From positions 1-32,887 of the forward strand of contig JAHQVJ010000063.1 of NCBI GenBank assembly GCA_019634415.1: DNA of 32,887 nucleotides. Reading direction: 5' to 3'. The notes beneath the pieces were generated by a model, which saw nothing but the letters and a program-made list of their open reading frames with translations, ran no database searches and was not told where the DNA came from. Each line of letters starts with the position of its first letter. Position 1 is the first letter of the stretch. Both the position numbers and the translations under genes were made by a program. Shown piece by piece: positions 21,074-29,723 of this stretch. The DNA comes from Myxococcales bacterium. GTDB lineage: Bacteria > Myxococcota_A > UBA796 > GCA-2862545.

Positions 21074-22717
21074 GTGCATCCGCCGCGCCGCCCGAAGGCT
21101 TCCCCCCAATACACTCCGCGAGCTGGAGCGGGAGGGCCATTGGGCCAGTACAAAGCAAGACGACCGGCGAATGGTGAGGCCGAAGCGCCGCACCAGGCGG
21201 AATGGCCGCCTCGGCAGGCGCTGCATGACTCGATTGGCAACTCCGGCCTCGAGGAACTCAGGCGCTCGGGACAGCTGTCGATCGACCGGGGCGGACTCCG
21301 GGTCGACGAGCAGCAGACCCCCACCGCGCCGACGATGGTGGCCCGGTTCGACGACGTCGAGAACCTCGGCTCCGACCAGTTCACGCGCTCGGCGGGCAGC
21401 CTCATCGAGAACTTCCTCCGGGGCCATGACGCGCGGATCGCCTTTGAGATCGCGGTCAACGTCCCCCTCGGCGCGAGCGGCTGGATCCCTCCGGAGGCGC
21501 CAGCCGACATCCGGGGCACCATCGGCTTCGGCCTGCATGGCTACGCCGGGCTCGAAGACGACGGCGACGTCGAAGGCGGACTGGGATTCCGAGTCCAGGG
21601 TACGGGGGAGGCGCGCGCGTGGTTCCTCTCGATTTACGGCCAGCTCTTCGTGGACGCTGTCGTCGAGGCCCGCGGCCAGTCCGCCGGTGAGATGTTCGAT
21701 CTCATGATGTTCGGCGTGTACGACCAGGCCAATCGGGCCGGCGTCCCGCTCGGGTGGCTCTTCGGCGAAGACGAGATGCAGGCCGTCGCCGCCGACTTCG
21801 AGGAGGGCGAGTATGTCTCGACCATGCTGGAAGCCGGGAGGGGCTGGGGCATCGCGACCCGCAAGCAGCGCACCGGAGAGGAGAACACCCGCCGCCGAGC
21901 CGAGGGACGACCCGAGCGTGAGCACCGCGACGCGCTGAGCGGCATCACGTACGACGAGAGCCGCAGCGCCGGGGCGATGTCTCGGCTCGACGGCCAGGGA
22001 GAGGGACAAACGCCCGAGCGTACAGTCTGGAACGTCGTGCAGACGCTGCGTCGGGTTCGCCCCGGCGAGATCTTCCGGCCGACGGCCCGCACCCTCGAGT
22101 GGCTACGGACCAAGCTCCCCGCGCTCGACGCATCGATAGTCTACCGCATGCTCGAGACCGGGCTCGGCACCCTCGACCGCGTCGACGTCAGCCACCGGGA
22201 GATGACGAACCGGGAGACCGGCGGGGCGGTCCAGTCGGACCGTGCCATGGTCCGCTTCAAGATCGACCCCAAGCAGATCCCGCGACTCGCCGCTTTTGTG
22301 GCTGGCTGGGAGTGGGCGGAGGGCGTCTTCGCGCTTGCAAGGCTCAACGGCGGCCTGCGCGCCCTGTTCGAGACAAACCCGAGCCTCCAGGAAGACCTGA
22401 TCCGCGTGTCGACAGCAGGCCCGGGCCTGGCTGCGCTACACGCAGGCGCCGGCTACCTGACCACACTGTACGACGGCGCGGGCCGTCGCCGACGGATGGC
22501 CCTCGAGGGCGGCCTCTACCTGCACTTCAACCTCCACACCCACCAGGTGGGCGATCAGCTCGTCATCAGCTTGAGCGTGGATCTGGTGATCGACACGAAG
22601 GGCAGCATCGACAGCAACGACAGCGGTCGTCCCGACAACCGAGACACCATCTACGCGGGGCTGCTCGTCTTCAACAACCTGTTGCACGGCGAGCTGACCC
22701 TGCCCGCCACTCCATGA
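21074..22717 (+). CDS. Large protein of unknown function, possibly contractile-injection-system related
   Basis: A 547-residue protein if the GTG at 21074 is the start; a TTG at 21065 is possible and no clear ribosome binding site is visible. The N-terminus is Pro/Arg-rich and disordered, then has a DSIGNSGLEELRRSG stretch. This recalls the IGN...L..L motif that precedes DUF4157-type regions in proteins of extracellular contractile injection systems. A long beta-rich region follows with alternating Gly (RGTIGFGLHGYAG, GGLGFRVQGTGEAR), then a helical part and a C-terminal beta segment ending YLHFNLHTHQVG and VSLSVDLVIDTKG. There is no signal peptide or membrane helix. Codon choice is less GC3-biased than in the flanking genes, which fits transfer. 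The link to injection systems is weak; the protein could be something else. Confidence 0.65.
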   Translation: MHPPRRPKASPQYTPRAGAGGPLGQYKARRPANGEAEAPHQAEWPPRQALHDSIGNSGLEELRRSGQLSIDRGGLRVDEQQTPTAPTMVARFDDVENLGSDQFTRSAGSLIENFLRGHDARIAFEIAVNVPLGASGWIPPEAPADIRGTIGFGLHGYAGLEDDGDVEGGLGFRVQGTGEARAWFLSIYGQLFVDAVVEARGQSAGEMFDLMMFGVYDQANRAGVPLGWLFGEDEMQAVAADFEEGEYVSTMLEAGRGWGIATRKQRTGEENTRRRAEGRPEREHRDALSGITYDESRSAGAMSRLDGQGEGQTPERTVWNVVQTLRRVRPGEIFRPTARTLEWLRTKLPALDASIVYRMLETGLGTLDRVDVSHREMTNRETGGAVQSDRAMVRFKIDPKQIPRLAAFVAGWEWAEGVFALARLNGGLRALFETNPSLQEDLIRVSTAGPGLAALHAGAGYLTTLYDGAGRRRRMALEGGLYLHFNLHTHQVGDQLVISLSVDLVIDTKGSIDSNDSGRPDNRDTIYAGLLVFNNLLHGELTLPATP

Positions 22718-23626
22718 GGGGGCCGGGCCGAGGCCAAGCGCACGCCTACGAAGCAGCCCCGCGGCCAATGTGATCAGCCAGACCGAGAATCCCACGCGCC
22801 CTGTCGAGGAGCACCCCAGAGCACGACACTCTGGGGAGCCCCGGCGCGTGGGGCACACCGACTCGCTCTCTCGCTGCCACTCGCCGAAGGCTGGGCAGCT
22901 ATCGAACCGCGTCGGTGTACTGTCTGATCCTCCCGATGCACCCTCCATCCAGTCGATGGTCTGTTGACGCTTCGGGGGCATCTCGAAGGGATCACCTGCC
23001 GTCCACCCGGAGTGCTGGCCCGCGGCGTTGTAGGTGGCAAACCAAACTGTTCCCACGTCTCCGGCGGTCAGCTCTTGGCCGTCCGCCAGGTCGATGCTGT
23101 CTCCCGCCGCGAACAACCAGTCCGCGGGCGCCTCGCCGAGCGGAACCACGGCAGGCTCCGTGGGTTGTACGGCGGCCACCGTGAGCAGATCGTTGCCGCA
23201 CAGCCGGTAGTCGGCCTGCGATGCCACCCAGTCCTCGCTACCGCACACGCCATGGTACTTCAGCTCGCTCGACAGCACGCGAAGCACAGGCACGGGCACC
23301 GACGGGGCTGCCGTGGTCGACCCGTCCACCTCGAACGTGGTCACGCCGTAGGTTGTGGTGACCTCGTAGGCTCCAGTCTGCAGGGGCGTAGTGGGAGTGA
23401 GCACGACGAACTCCCATCCATCGCCTCCTCCTGGCAGCCCGTGCAGCTCCACCTCCACGGGCTGACCGTCCCGGAGCAGGGTCAGCGTCTCGGTGCCTCG
23501 CCAACGACGACCCACGATGACGACGTCGGAGCCCACCACATCACCCGCGTCGGGGAACACTGTCGTCGTGGCGGTGGAGTCGCTCGTACACGGAAAGGCG
23601 ACTGAAACGGGCAACCAGAGCAACAT
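22436..23626 (-). CDS. Secreted protein with MYXO-CTERM-like tail that has lost its stop
   Basis: A 396-codon frame starting at the ATG at 23626, behind GGAGG at ideal spacing; an in-frame ATG at 23638 contains that ribosome site. MLLWLPVSVAFPC is a signal sequence. A beta-rich ectodomain with a Thr/Val-rich region follows, then a Cys pair (VCGSEDW, RLCGND). Near 22735-22810 come GCSSTGR, a hydrophobic helix and RRR, which is the layout of the MYXO-CTERM sorting signal. Such proteins normally end within a few residues of RRR. Here the frame stays open for about 100 more codons, to 22436, reading antisense through the 3' end of the convergent gene. The natural stop was probably lost by rearrangement. 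No enzymatic domain is recognised. Confidence 0.6.
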   Translation of the reverse strand: MLLWLPVSVAFPCTSDSTATTTVFPDAGDVVGSDVVIVGRRWRGTETLTLLRDGQPVEVELHGLPGGGDGWEFVVLTPTTPLQTGAYEVTTTYGVTTFEVDGSTTAAPSVPVPVLRVLSSELKYHGVCGSEDWVASQADYRLCGNDLLTVAAVQPTEPAVVPLGEAPADWLFAAGDSIDLADGQELTAGDVGTVWFATYNAAGQHSGWTAGDPFEMPPKRQQTIDWMEGASGGSDSTPTRFDSCPAFGEWQRESESVCPTRRGSPECRALGCSSTGRVGFSVWLITLAAGLLRRRALGLGPAPSWSGGQGQLAVQQVVEDEQPRVDGVSVVGTTAVVAVDAALRVDHQIHAQADDELIAHLVGVEVEVQVEAALEGHPSATARAVVQCGQVAGACV

Positions 23627-23906
23627 CGAAGCCTCCATCGATCGGATGGTGCCCGCGCCTGCGCGCCGGAGCAACCGAAAACCATGGAGTGTCCTGGGAA
23701 TCCTCTGTTGGAACTGCCCATGGCTGTGCAGCGGCGCCGACGCCCAACTCGCCCGCCCAGCGCTGTGTAGGCTGCTCCCACGCGGGACGGAGGACGGGCG
23801 GCAGGGGGTGCGATGGGGTCGGGTTCGACATGAGAAGGCTCCTTGCACAGGGGGAGCCCTGGGGAGCCCGAATGGGCACAGCGTCGGGGAACGCCTGTCG
23901 AGGACC

Positions 23907-25226
23907 CTACAGCCCCGGCAACCCACCACTCCCCGGATCCGTGCCCCCGAAGCTCGTCGTGGGCACGCCCATCGCCTCGCACACGCTCACCAGCAGCCGG
24001 TTGTGCTCCACACCGCCCAGCTGTAGGAAGCGGCCCGTCTCCCAGGCGCCTCCCGCTCCTCCCGCCAGCACGAAGGGCACGTCGTCGAAGGTGTGGTCCC
24101 AGCCGCGGCCGATCTCCGTGCCCCACAGCACGATCGTGTGATCGAGGGCGGTGCCGTCGCCCTCCGGGATCGCCGCCAGGCGGTCGAGGAAGGAGGCCAG
24201 CTGCTCCGCGTACCAGCTGTAGATCAGCGTCAGCGCGTCCAGCGACGCGGGTGTGGTGGAGTGGGTGATCAGGTGGTGGATCTCGTCGCTCACACCGAGC
24301 CAGTCGTAGATCGTGTGGTCGTTCTCCGCGACCGTCAGCTGTAGGCTGGCGATGCGGGTCAGATCGCAGGCGAAGGCCTGGGCGAGCAGGTCCCACTGAG
24401 CCGAGATCAGCTGCGGCACCTGGCGCATGTCGTTGTCGTTCAGGCCCTTCTGCAGCACCGGCCCCTCGCACAGGCCCTCGTCCAGCGCGTCCATGGTGTG
24501 CTCGATGTCGCGGATGGCCTGCAGGTGCGCGGCCACCTTGCTCTGGTCGGCCGTGCTCACCTTGCTCTGCAACCGCTCCACGTCGCGGTACACCACGTCG
24601 AGCACGCTGCGGCGCTGGGCGTGCAGCGCCCGTAGCTCCTGCTCGGTGGCCCCGCCCCCGAACAGCCGGGTGAAGATCACGTAGGGGTCGTCCTCGGGTG
24701 CCAGGGGGGCGGAGGCACCGCTGAAGATGGTGCGATGGCCGGGGTGGTTGTTGCCCGAGCGCACGCCGAGCTCCAGTGACGAGAACGGCACCTCGAGGGG
24801 GAGCGACTGCGCGATGTGCTGATCCACCGACTTGTCGCTGTTCCAGCCGTAGTAGTACACGCCGTTGCCGTCGTCGCGGCTGAAGGTCTGATCCTCCAGC
24901 AGCGGCGAGGCGGTCCACAGCAGGGGCGAGCCCTTGGTGTGCGGCGCACCCACGCTGTCGTCGATCACGTTCAGCCCGTCGAGCACCACGAGCGACTGCT
25001 GGTGGCGCGCCAGGGGAGCGAGGATCTCGGGCAGCACGAAGCTGCGCTCGCTGCCCGTGGGCAGCCAGCGGTCGCGGATGGTGCCGTGGGGCGTGAAGAA
25101 CAGCACCAGCCGCGTGGCGGGGGTGGGCGCCGCGTGACCCTGGAGCACGGGCACGAAGGGGGCGAGGGCGCCGAGGCCGGCAGCGCCGAGCAACAGGTCG
25201 CGACGGGTGGGGCGAGGGGTGGACAT
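23907..25226 (-). CDS. DUF1552 domain protein (Tat-exported)
   Basis: A 439-residue secreted protein. The N-terminus TRRDLLLGAAGLGAL is a twin-arginine signal (Arg8-Arg9), cut near HAAP. The rest is the DUF1552 family along its full length, with RLVLFFTPHGTIRDRWLP, NNHPGHRTIFSG, DLTRIASLQL and TIVLWGTEIGRGWDHTFDDVPF as landmarks. The family's fold resembles the DUF1501/sulfatase-like group, but its reaction is unknown. It is almost always encoded beside a DUF1592-type cytochrome protein, as here. The start at 25226 is set by AAGGAGG a few bases upstream and by the Tat motif; a longer frame upstream is not supported. It lies 10 bases downstream of the DUF1592 gene, in the same operon. Confidence 0.9.
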   Translation of the reverse strand: MSTPRPTRRDLLLGAAGLGALAPFVPVLQGHAAPTPATRLVLFFTPHGTIRDRWLPTGSERSFVLPEILAPLARHQQSLVVLDGLNVIDDSVGAPHTKGSPLLWTASPLLEDQTFSRDDGNGVYYYGWNSDKSVDQHIAQSLPLEVPFSSLELGVRSGNNHPGHRTIFSGASAPLAPEDDPYVIFTRLFGGGATEQELRALHAQRRSVLDVVYRDVERLQSKVSTADQSKVAAHLQAIRDIEHTMDALDEGLCEGPVLQKGLNDNDMRQVPQLISAQWDLLAQAFACDLTRIASLQLTVAENDHTIYDWLGVSDEIHHLITHSTTPASLDALTLIYSWYAEQLASFLDRLAAIPEGDGTALDHTIVLWGTEIGRGWDHTFDDVPFVLAGGAGGAWETGRFLQLGGVEHNRLLVSVCEAMGVPTTSFGGTDPGSGGLPGL

Positions 25227-25236
25227 CGGGCCTCCT

Positions 25237-26832
25237 TCAGCCGTCGCTGCGGCGGTGACGGAACGCGTCGCTGGTGACGATCTCGAGGATGAGCTCCCGC
25301 AGCGGTGCGGGGCGGTCGAAGGCATCGAAGGCGGCGTGCAGCGAGCAGGCGTCGCGCGGCTCCTCGATGCGCCCGAGCGCGTAGCGGAACCACTGCCGGG
25401 TCACGCACCACTGCAGCTGTCGGCTACCGGCCAGCTGCTCCGCGAGCTGTGCGGGACCGTCGAAGGGGCCGTCCACGTCGGTGGCGAGCAGCTCGCCGGT
25501 GGCGTCGATGGGGCTGCCGTTGTCGTGGGTGCGGGCCTGGCCGATGGCGTCGAAGCCCTCGAAGGCGAAGCCGATGGGATCGATCTGGCTGTGGCAGCCC
25601 GCACAGCCACCGATCCCCATGTGGGCCTCGATGGCCTCGCGGCTCGTCTGGCCAGCACTCGGCGGCGGCAGGGTGATGTCGACGTCGGGCGGTGGATCGG
25701 GCAGCTCCTGGCAGAACAGATCCTCGCGCACCAGCTTGCCGCGCAGGGTGATGGAGCCGCGCTGGTAGTGGGCGTGCCGCGCCAGCACGCCGCCGCGGGT
25801 GAGCAGGCCTGCGCGGGGCTCGGCCAGCGTGATGCGGTCGCCGGGCTGCCAGTCGGCGGGGGGCGTGATGCCGTAGAAGGCGAACAAGGGCTCGCTGGGC
25901 ACCGTGGACGTGGAGGTGAGCAGCGTGTGCAGCTCGCCGTCGCCATGGCGGATCACGTCGTCGGCGAAGTCTGCCACCTCGTGGCGCAGGGCGGCCTGCA
26001 GCGCTGTGTCGTAGGCGGGGAACAGGTCGGGGTCCTTGGCCACGTCGGGTAGCTCGTCCACGCCCAGCCACTGCAGGTGGAAGTCGCCGATGGCGCGGGC
26101 GGCGCGCGGATCGGCGAGCATGCGCAGCGCGTGCTCCGTGAGCCCGGGAACCGTGGAGAGGCTGCCCTCGGTGGCGGCCTGCAGCAGGGCGTCGTCGGGG
26201 GTGGTGTTCCACAGGAAGAACGACAGCCGCGACGCCAGGGCGTGCGGCTCGAGGGGCACGAGCTCGCCGGGCCCCGCGCCGGGCGCGGCCTCGTAGTCGG
26301 AGTGGTAGAGGAACCAGGGCGTCTGCAGCATCGCGCCCACCACCACCCGCAGAGCACGCACGTGGCCGCGGTCGGCGGCGAAGGCGTCGTACACCTCCAT
26401 CAGTGCGGCCTGCTCGGCGTCGCTGGTGGGACGGCGGTAGACCCTGGGGGAGACGTCGCGCACGAACCGCTGAGCGCAGTCGGTTCCCTCCTCCACCAGC
26501 AGGTTGCAGGGGGCCAGGGTGTCGAGGTCGACGGCGGTGGCGACTGCCTCGGCGGCGAGCACGTACTGCTCCACCGTGATCTGGCTCACGGGCGTCACGC
26601 TGTTGCTGGTGAAGGTGCCCACCGTCTCGTCGGCGCCGAGCACCTCGGGGATGTCGACGTCGACCCCGAACAGATCGGCGACGGCGTTGTGGTACTGCCC
26701 CGCCGTGAGCCGACGCAGGGGGGTGTCGCCAGCGCTGGCGGGGTCGCTGGGCACGCACTGCAGCTCGGGCTCGAAGGGCGGGTCCGCCTCGGGGGAAGCG
26801 GGGCAGCCGAGCAAGCCGAAGAAGAGGATCAT
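25237..26832 (-). CDS. DUF1592/DUF1588 cytochrome-type lipoprotein
   Basis: A 531-residue exported protein. The signal is very short (MILFFGLLGC), with Cys10 as lipidation site. Domains read in order: a DUF1587-like start (LRRLTAGQYHNAVADLFG, about 39-56), DUF1595- and DUF1592-like regions (RVYRRPTSDAE; ALASRLSFFLWNTTPDDALL), DUF1588 (RGKLVREDLFCQELPDPPP) carrying one c-type heme site, Cys410-Ala-Gly-Cys413-His414, then a DUF1585-like C-terminus. The heme motif leads into SQIDPIGFAFEGFD, typical of the family. Members are thought to be periplasmic or surface electron carriers working with the DUF1552 partner; the substrate is unknown. ATG 26832 overlaps the stop of the upstream lipoprotein gene. 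Confidence 0.9.
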   Translation of the reverse strand: MILFFGLLGCPASPEADPPFEPELQCVPSDPASAGDTPLRRLTAGQYHNAVADLFGVDVDIPEVLGADETVGTFTSNSVTPVSQITVEQYVLAAEAVATAVDLDTLAPCNLLVEEGTDCAQRFVRDVSPRVYRRPTSDAEQAALMEVYDAFAADRGHVRALRVVVGAMLQTPWFLYHSDYEAAPGAGPGELVPLEPHALASRLSFFLWNTTPDDALLQAATEGSLSTVPGLTEHALRMLADPRAARAIGDFHLQWLGVDELPDVAKDPDLFPAYDTALQAALRHEVADFADDVIRHGDGELHTLLTSTSTVPSEPLFAFYGITPPADWQPGDRITLAEPRAGLLTRGGVLARHAHYQRGSITLRGKLVREDLFCQELPDPPPDVDITLPPPSAGQTSREAIEAHMGIGGCAGCHSQIDPIGFAFEGFDAIGQARTHDNGSPIDATGELLATDVDGPFDGPAQLAEQLAGSRQLQWCVTRQWFRYALGRIEEPRDACSLHAAFDAFDRPAPLRELILEIVTSDAFRHRRSDG

Positions 26833-27740
26833 GGGTGCCCCCACGCGAGGTCGTCGAGTCCGTCGCCGTCGAAGTCCACGCCCACCCCGAAGAGGGGTGC
26901 GACGGGCTGGCCGTCCTGATCGAGGATCGGGGCGCCCTCGTCGAAGCATCGTGCTTCGTCGCCGGTGAAGGCCGTCTCGTCTGCCACCACGATCAGCGAC
27001 TCGGGGAAGGGGCCAGGGCGTCCGTCGTTCAGCGCCACCACCAGGCTCGCCGCGATGGGCTCGCCAGAGGAGCACACCTCGGCCATGGGGGCGTACTCGA
27101 AGAACTGCAGCAGGTTCAGGTCGATGACGAGCGCGCCGTCGTCGTCGATCCCGAGCATGGAGCCGTTGTCGGCCACCAGGTGCAGCACCGTGAGGGTGGT
27201 GGGGGTGAACAGGCCGCTCTTCGGGTTCTGGTAGGGCAGGGCGAAGGGCTCCGAGAACCGCTGGGTGTCTACGTCGTAGACCCGTGCTTCGCTCTCCACG
27301 ACCCCGATCAGCAGCGCCTCCGCGGCAAAGGTGCCCGACAGCAGCAGATCGGGCGTGTAGGGCGTGCCGTCGGGCCCGAGCCAGTCCACCGGATCCACCA
27401 GGGCCAGGGTGTCGGTGTCCAGGCGCCAGCGCGTGGTGCCGTTCGACAGGTACAGCTCCTCGGCGCCGTCCTGATCTTCGTCGAAGGCCACGGCTGCCGT
27501 GGCCTGCACGGGCAGGCCCATGGCGTCGAGCAGGGGAAGGGTGAACGGGCCCGAGGGGGTGCCCACGGTGAGCCGCAAGGCCTCGACGGGTGGGTCGCTC
27601 TCAGACGGTGGGGCCGGCAACGGCTCCCAGGTCTCGGGGATGACGGGATCTGCCGTGGGTCCGACGCCTTCGACCGTGGTGGCACCCGAGGTGCAGGCCG
27701 ACACGACGAGGAGGCAGAGCCCAGCTGTGCGCAAGCCCAT
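26829..27740 (-). CDS. FG-GAP/VCBS-type lipoprotein
   Basis: A 303-residue lipoprotein. MGLRTAGLCLLVVSAC places the lipidated residue at Cys16. After a Pro-rich linker there is a beta-rich ectodomain with two calcium-loop-like Asp-rich repeats, FDEDQDGAEEL (about 85-95) and FDFDGDG-like VDFDGDGLDDLAWG near the C-terminus, as in FG-GAP/VCBS beta-propeller blades. It is shorter than a full propeller. It is the first gene of the three-gene operon with DUF1592 and DUF1552. Its stop overlaps the next start (ATGA), so all three are probably co-expressed and work at the cell surface. The role may be binding or scaffolding. Confidence 0.8.
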   Translation of the reverse strand: MGLRTAGLCLLVVSACTSGATTVEGVGPTADPVIPETWEPLPAPPSESDPPVEALRLTVGTPSGPFTLPLLDAMGLPVQATAAVAFDEDQDGAEELYLSNGTTRWRLDTDTLALVDPVDWLGPDGTPYTPDLLLSGTFAAEALLIGVVESEARVYDVDTQRFSEPFALPYQNPKSGLFTPTTLTVLHLVADNGSMLGIDDDGALVIDLNLLQFFEYAPMAEVCSSGEPIAASLVVALNDGRPGPFPESLIVVADETAFTGDEARCFDEGAPILDQDGQPVAPLFGVGVDFDGDGLDDLAWGHP

Positions 27741-27865
27741 ACCAATCCGGTCCTCGTGTGCCCCGAGCTATTCGAGCACACCGGCGCTTCGATGGTGTCG
27801 AGGAGTTGTCAACACCACGAATGCCGGCGAGTGACCGTGCGAGTAACGATGGTTCAGGAGGGGTG

Positions 27866-28369
27866 ATGAGCGACGAGACGAGTCCAGTCTGCAAGACGTC
27901 CGAGGCCGAGGTGGAGGGCTACACCGACGAGGGGCCCTGGGCGGGGAGCTGGAAGGTGCTGACGCCTTCGATGCGGCCGAAGGGGGGCTCCCTGGGGGTG
28001 GTGGAGAACCGGCTACCGCCGGGCTCCGTGGGCTGCCCCTTCCACTGGCACGCACGCGAGGACGAGGTCTTCTACGTGCTGTCGGGTCGCGGGCTGCTCC
28101 GCTACGGCGACGACGTCTACGAGATCGGGCCCGGGGACTGCGTGTCGTGCCCCGCGGGCACCAAGGTGGCCCATCAGATCGGCAACCCCTTCGACGAGGA
28201 CCTCGTCTACCTGGCGATGGGGACGTACGACCCGCACGAGGTGTGCGGCTACCCCGACAACGGCAAGGTCATGGTGCGCGTGCTGCAGGAGGTCGGGCGC
28301 CTCGAGTCGCGCGACTACATGGACGGCGAGCCGGACCCGCCGGTGATCTTGGGGATGCGACCGAGCTGA
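27866..28369 (+). CDS. Cupin-domain protein
   Basis: A 167-residue single-domain cupin without signal peptide. Cupin motif 1 fits exactly, with His60, His62, Glu67 and Gly74 (FHWHAREDEVFYVLSG). Motif 2 follows at 90-107 with Pro96, Gly98, His103 and Asn107. The three His and one Glu should bind a metal such as Fe, Mn or Zn. Small proteins of this type include isomerases, dioxygenases and sugar-binding regulators, so the reaction cannot be named. The start is the ATG at 27866, behind AGGAGGGG. It is divergent from the DUF1592 operon, with a 125-base gap that must hold both promoters. Confidence 0.88.
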   Translation: MSDETSPVCKTSEAEVEGYTDEGPWAGSWKVLTPSMRPKGGSLGVVENRLPPGSVGCPFHWHAREDEVFYVLSGRGLLRYGDDVYEIGPGDCVSCPAGTKVAHQIGNPFDEDLVYLAMGTYDPHEVCGYPDNGKVMVRVLQEVGRLESRDYMDGEPDPPVILGMRPS

Positions 28370-28474
28370 TCGGAGCGTCCCGAAGCTGAGGAACTTGCGC
28401 GTTTCGAACTGGACATCCGTCTCGCGAACCCCGGGGTTACGCCTTGCAGAGAGGCGCGTGGGGACAGCGTCGTC

Positions 28475-29116
28475 GTGGCATTCCGGCCCGACGATGGCTC
28501 GCACGGCTCCCTACCCCCCGGGACACCTGTGACGCGTTGGATCAACTTCCTGTTCCTTCCTGTGCTCTGGTACAACCTCAGGGTGTTCGGGGTCGTGCGC
28601 ATGGGCGACGGGGTGCGCGGACCCGGGCGAGTGCTGCGCCATGGCTTCTGTGAGCCTCTGCCGGAGTCGGGCGGGGTCATGGAGGCCACCATGGGGGTCG
28701 GCCCACAGCTGTACGCCGCGAAGGCGCCGAACTGCTTCGACGGCGACACGTACTTGAGCCCCATGCCCTGTCAGCTGTCGAATCCCTGCATGCAGCTGCC
28801 GGAGATGGCGTCGATGCTCGACACGCCGCTGGCCGTGGTGTGGCGGGTGAGCGAGGGTGACCTGCTCATCGCCGCGGCGGTGCTGATCCTGATGGTGGAG
28901 GTGATGCGCTACACCGATCAGCCGGCGAAGGTGCTGGTGCGCCGGCTGATGGCGCTGGCGGTGCTGCTGTTCACCGTGTTCGAGTCGCTGGTGAACATCG
29001 CCTTCGCTTCGTCGACCTTCCTGATCCTGGCGCTGATCCTGGTGCTCGACGTGGTGGCGGGGCTGTGGGTGGCGTTCCGCGTGCACGTGCCGCAGCACGG
29101 ACCGCCGGAGATGTAG
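28475..29116 (+). CDS. Membrane protein of unknown function
   Basis: A protein of up to 213 residues with three hydrophobic segments: WINFLFLPVLWYNLRVFGVV near 22-41, DLLIAAAVLILMVEVM near 128-143, and a longer pair near 157-198 (LMALAVLLFTVFESLVNIAF, then STFLILALILVLDVVAGLWV). The last part resembles a common proteobacterial family of short membrane proteins with an F-A-x-S-T-F-x-L motif before an A-G ending, but I cannot name it. A Cys-containing loop (CFDGDTYLSPMPC) lies between the first and second helix. The GTG at 28475 lacks a strong ribosome site; GTG 28529 is also possible. Confidence 0.6.
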   Translation: MAFRPDDGSHGSLPPGTPVTRWINFLFLPVLWYNLRVFGVVRMGDGVRGPGRVLRHGFCEPLPESGGVMEATMGVGPQLYAAKAPNCFDGDTYLSPMPCQLSNPCMQLPEMASMLDTPLAVVWRVSEGDLLIAAAVLILMVEVMRYTDQPAKVLVRRLMALAVLLFTVFESLVNIAFASSTFLILALILVLDVVAGLWVAFRVHVPQHGPPEM

Positions 29117-29128
29117 CTGCGGCGACCC

Positions 29129-29635
29129 TCAGCGGGCGAGCCACGTCTCGATGTTGCGGTGCCAGGCGGGGGTCTCGTTGTCGATCCAGCTCTGGCCGAC
29201 CTCGAGCACGGCCGCGGTGACCCACTTCGCCCTCAGGCAGGTGGACATGTAGGGGCCCAGTGCGGCCAGCGGCAGGGACATGCGCTGCACGTCGGGCTTC
29301 GCAGCGTTGCCTCCGATGACGATCTCCAGGGGCACCACGGCGTTCTGCACGCTGACGGGGCAGCGGATTGGCTTGCCGGCCACGGGATCACGCAAGGTCA
29401 GGGTGGCCGACAGCGTGGCGATGCCCACCGACCGGATCTTGCAGGCACCGCCCACCACGCTGGCCTGCGCGGCACCGGGGCTCAGCTGCCCGGCGAGGTC
29501 GGCCAGACGGTCGTCGTCTACCTGCACGCCCGTGAGCGAGGTGTTGGCTGCGTTCTGCAGGCGTTGACCCCACGAGGTGCAGGTGGAGGCGCTGGGAGCG
29601 GCCTGAGCCGCGGTGGCGAGGACGAGTGCAAGCAT
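29129..29635 (-). CDS. Secreted protein of unknown function
   Basis: A 168-residue exported protein. MLALVLATAAQAAPSAS is a short signal peptide with an AQA cleavage site. The mature part contains three well-spaced Cys (CTSWGQRLQ, GGACKIRSV, RCPVSVQ) and a fourth near the C-terminus (STCLRAKW), which suggests two disulfides. The family is not recognised. ATG 29635 has GGAG about 10 bases upstream. It is divergent from the selenoprotein gene, and its stop is 12 bases from the end of the membrane-protein gene at 28475. Confidence 0.65.
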   Translation of the reverse strand: MLALVLATAAQAAPSASTCTSWGQRLQNAANTSLTGVQVDDDRLADLAGQLSPGAAQASVVGGACKIRSVGIATLSATLTLRDPVAGKPIRCPVSVQNAVVPLEIVIGGNAAKPDVQRMSLPLAALGPYMSTCLRAKWVTAAVLEVGQSWIDNETPAWHRNIETWLAR

Positions 29636-29691
29636 GTGTGGAGCTCCGGGGCAGGGGATGGCAACCCGTCATCGCGCGGCGACCGTCCCAC

Positions 29692-29708
29692 GGCGTCGAT
29701 ATGACGCC
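29692..29708. promoter_or_regulatory. Inverted repeat upstream of the selenoprotein gene
   Basis: Arms GGCGTC and GACGCC flank a 5-base AT-rich centre (GATAT), just before the AGGAGG ribosome site. It could be an operator or a small 5' hairpin; the function is unproven. Confidence 0.25.
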
Positions 29709-29723
29709 ATCAGGAGGTGCAGC

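Noticed and set aside
20882..22009. 375-codon minus-strand ORF
   Set aside because: The plus-strand frame at 21074-22717 has better protein character to its C-terminus; the minus frame looks like its shadow.
23640..23906. Small minus-strand gene upstream of the MYXO-CTERM-like protein
   Set aside because: The open frame has poor codon use and a Pro/Arg/Ser-rich, domain-free translation, with no ribosome binding site.
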